NCBI GenBank assembly: GCA_025560025.1
Contig: CP048488.1
Coordinates: 1-64,000, forward strand
From: Agrobacterium tumefaciens
GTDB lineage: Bacteria > Pseudomonadota > Alphaproteobacteria > Rhizobiales > Rhizobiaceae
Direction of reading: 5' to 3'
Length of the DNA: 64,000 bases
Position numbers and translations under genes: made by a program. Of this stretch, positions 62,963 through 64,000 are shown one piece after another (position 1 is the stretch's first letter; each line of letters opens with the position of its first letter). The notes under the pieces are model-generated. The model did not search any database. It was not told the origin of the DNA and saw only the letters and a program-made list of their open reading frames with translations.

Positions 62963-63945
62963 AATTCGATCCTCCTGCCACGACCCGCGGCTATAGCCCG
63001 CGTCGCGAAGGCATGAGCAATCGGGATATCGGTGATCACCATGCCGCTGTTGAAGGCAAAGACCTTGTCATCCTGGCTGCGCCGCCCCGATCGGCGACCT
63101 GCGATGATTTCGGGCAGTTCTGCATCGACGTCCATGATGCCGTCTGGACCAGCCAGCCGTCGGTGCTTGTCGAACATTTGGCTTTTGTTGGTCGCGATTG
63201 TGTAATCGGCCTCCCCGAGTGCGCCGTCCTCGACACCCTTGCTGGCAACAGAAATCAACAAACCACCGGGAGCAAGCCACCTGGTCTGAACCCTGGGGTG
63301 GGCAGCGCGCCCGGAGGCCGCCACGACGACGTCCGACATCGCGACTGCTTCGGGCACATCACCCACCAGTTCTACCTCGCGATCCGGGAAATATCTTTTG
63401 AAGGTTGCGATGCTCAGGGCGATCCCTTCCGGATGGGTGCCGAACAGGCGCAATGTTTCGAGCTGCGGCATGGCGGTCAACAGATAGGGCAGCGTGTTGA
63501 CGCCTGAGCGACCGCTCCCGATCATCAGGGCCGAGCGGGCGTCGACCTTCCCACAATATTTGGCGATGATCGCTGTTGATGCCGGCGTCCGGTAACCGCC
63601 AACCTTCAGGCAGTCCATGAACGCAAATGGCATGCCCGTCGTGTCGTCATAGAGGCTTATCGTGGGGTAATATTTCTCATAGTTCGTGTTCCCCTGCCGG
63701 TATGACGTTTTGAAAGCGAGCATCTCGGTCCCGCCATCGTAGCCAAGCATCGAATACGACAGCGAGTCCCGGTCGTTTGGAAGCCGCAACATCAGTTTCG
63801 TCGGGCAACCCGACTGGCCGTTTGCATAGGACAGATACGCTTCCTCGACGATCGGGATGACTTCCGACGGCGCCAGCTCGATGTCTGCGAGGTCTGTCCG
63901 GGTCAACACATGCAGGGCGGGCGTATGGAGATAAGATCTGGTCAT
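62953..63945 (-). CDS. Ornithine cyclodeaminase/mu-crystallin-family protein (possible SbnB-like)
   Basis: A 330-residue NAD(P)-binding protein. The N-terminal part has PSEVIPIVEEAYLSYANGQS and the core motif GGYRTPASTAIIAKYC, the Rossmann site is ALMIGSGRSGVNTLPYLL, and the later VVVAASGRAAHPRVQTRWLA is typical. Members include ornithine cyclodeaminase, alanine dehydrogenase and SbnB, which releases diaminopropionate from an opine-like intermediate with NAD+. The next gene overlaps its end by 10 bp. The ATG at 63945 has GAGGAG upstream. Exact reaction not fixed by sequence. Confidence 0.85.
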   Translation of the reverse strand: MTRSYLHTPALHVLTRTDLADIELAPSEVIPIVEEAYLSYANGQSGCPTKLMLRLPNDRDSLSYSMLGYDGGTEMLAFKTSYRQGNTNYEKYYPTISLYDDTTGMPFAFMDCLKVGGYRTPASTAIIAKYCGKVDARSALMIGSGRSGVNTLPYLLTAMPQLETLRLFGTHPEGIALSIATFKRYFPDREVELVGDVPEAVAMSDVVVAASGRAAHPRVQTRWLAPGGLLISVASKGVEDGALGEADYTIATNKSQMFDKHRRLAGPDGIMDVDAELPEIIAGRRSGRRSQDDKVFAFNSGMVITDIPIAHAFATRAIAAGRGRRIELWS

Positions 63946-64000
63946 CTGCTGCTCCTCTTCAAAAGCGTGCTCTGAGAATTTGGGGAAGGGGCAGTCAGCG
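63946..64000. other. Right end of window: 5' leader of the last operon
   Basis: The last 55 bp precede the ornithine-cyclodeaminase-family gene and contain its Shine-Dalgarno GAGGAG. The promoter and any further upstream genes of this transcription unit lie beyond the window. Confidence 0.6.

Noticed and set aside
1..64000. Search by eye for CRISPR arrays, tRNA or rRNA genes and intact insertion sequences
   Set aside because: No regularly spaced repeats, cloverleaf sequences, ribosomal motifs or transposase genes with terminal repeats were seen; the only recombinase is the serine resolvase-type gene.

Overview
The window is the replication and accessory region of a plasmid or secondary replicon from an alphaproteobacterium of the Rhizobiales (Rhizobium/Agrobacterium/Ochrobactrum type). 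The evidence is a complete repABC cassette at the left end (repA starts at base 1, so the sequence was probably linearised there), two palindromic parS-like sites, a predicted counter-transcribed RNA between repB and repC, a DUF1612-type protein typical of rhizobial plasmids, an IetA/IetS stability module known from Ti plasmids, and dense use of ABC importers. No rRNA, tRNA, CRISPR array or intact insertion sequence was seen.

Layout. 1-6.3 kb: repABC, a serine recombinase and a DUF1612/HTH protein. 6.5-14.2 kb: a maintenance/defence island. It holds a large SF2 helicase with a C-terminal PD-(D/E)XK-like nuclease motif behind an HEXXH metallopeptidase-like gene, then a Xre/RES toxin-antitoxin pair followed by a second PD-(D/E)XK-like protein and a small protein with a ParB-like DGRHR motif, then hypothetical and frameshifted remnants. 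14.2-24.2 kb: a LysR/PhzF pair, an aliphatic-sulfonate-type ABC importer (permease, ATPase, binding protein), two flavin-dependent (LLM) monooxygenase-family proteins, an SDR and a GMC oxidoreductase, with two small coupled ORFs. 24.4-27.9 kb (minus strand): a haloalkane-dehalogenase-like hydrolase, two AhpD-like proteins and an acyl-CoA-dehydrogenase-like flavoprotein. 28.0-43.6 kb (minus strand): a long co-directional block with two LLM monooxygenases (one SfnG-like), a flavin monooxygenase, a peptide-type ABC importer, a DszC/SfnC-like flavoprotein, a lactonase-type metallo-hydrolase and a sugar-type ABC importer, with a divergent LysR regulator at its head. 44.7-49.1 kb: an AbiEi-like antitoxin without an obvious partner, then ietA and ietS. 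49.8-63.9 kb (minus strand): an ornithine-cyclodeaminase-family protein, a group III PLP decarboxylase, an SbnA-like PLP synthase, a TIM-barrel isomerase, an RpiR regulator, a nickel/peptide-type ABC importer and a fused double-size ABC transporter.

How the parts may work together. The 14-44 kb genes look like a scavenging region: import of organosulfur or related small organics followed by flavin-dependent C-S or C-N cleavage. A 19-bp inverted repeat, GTCTA-N9-TAGAC, lies upstream of two of its transcription units. The 49.8-63.9 kb block combines diaminopropionate-type enzymes, a decarboxylase, an importer and an exporter-like transporter. This resembles the gene logic of an aminopolycarboxylate or opine-like metallophore (or the catabolism of such a compound) and is the best candidate for an undescribed pathway. 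The helicase-nuclease plus metallopeptidase pair is the best candidate for an undescribed defence module. All functional assignments come from reading motifs, length and context; no database search was possible.
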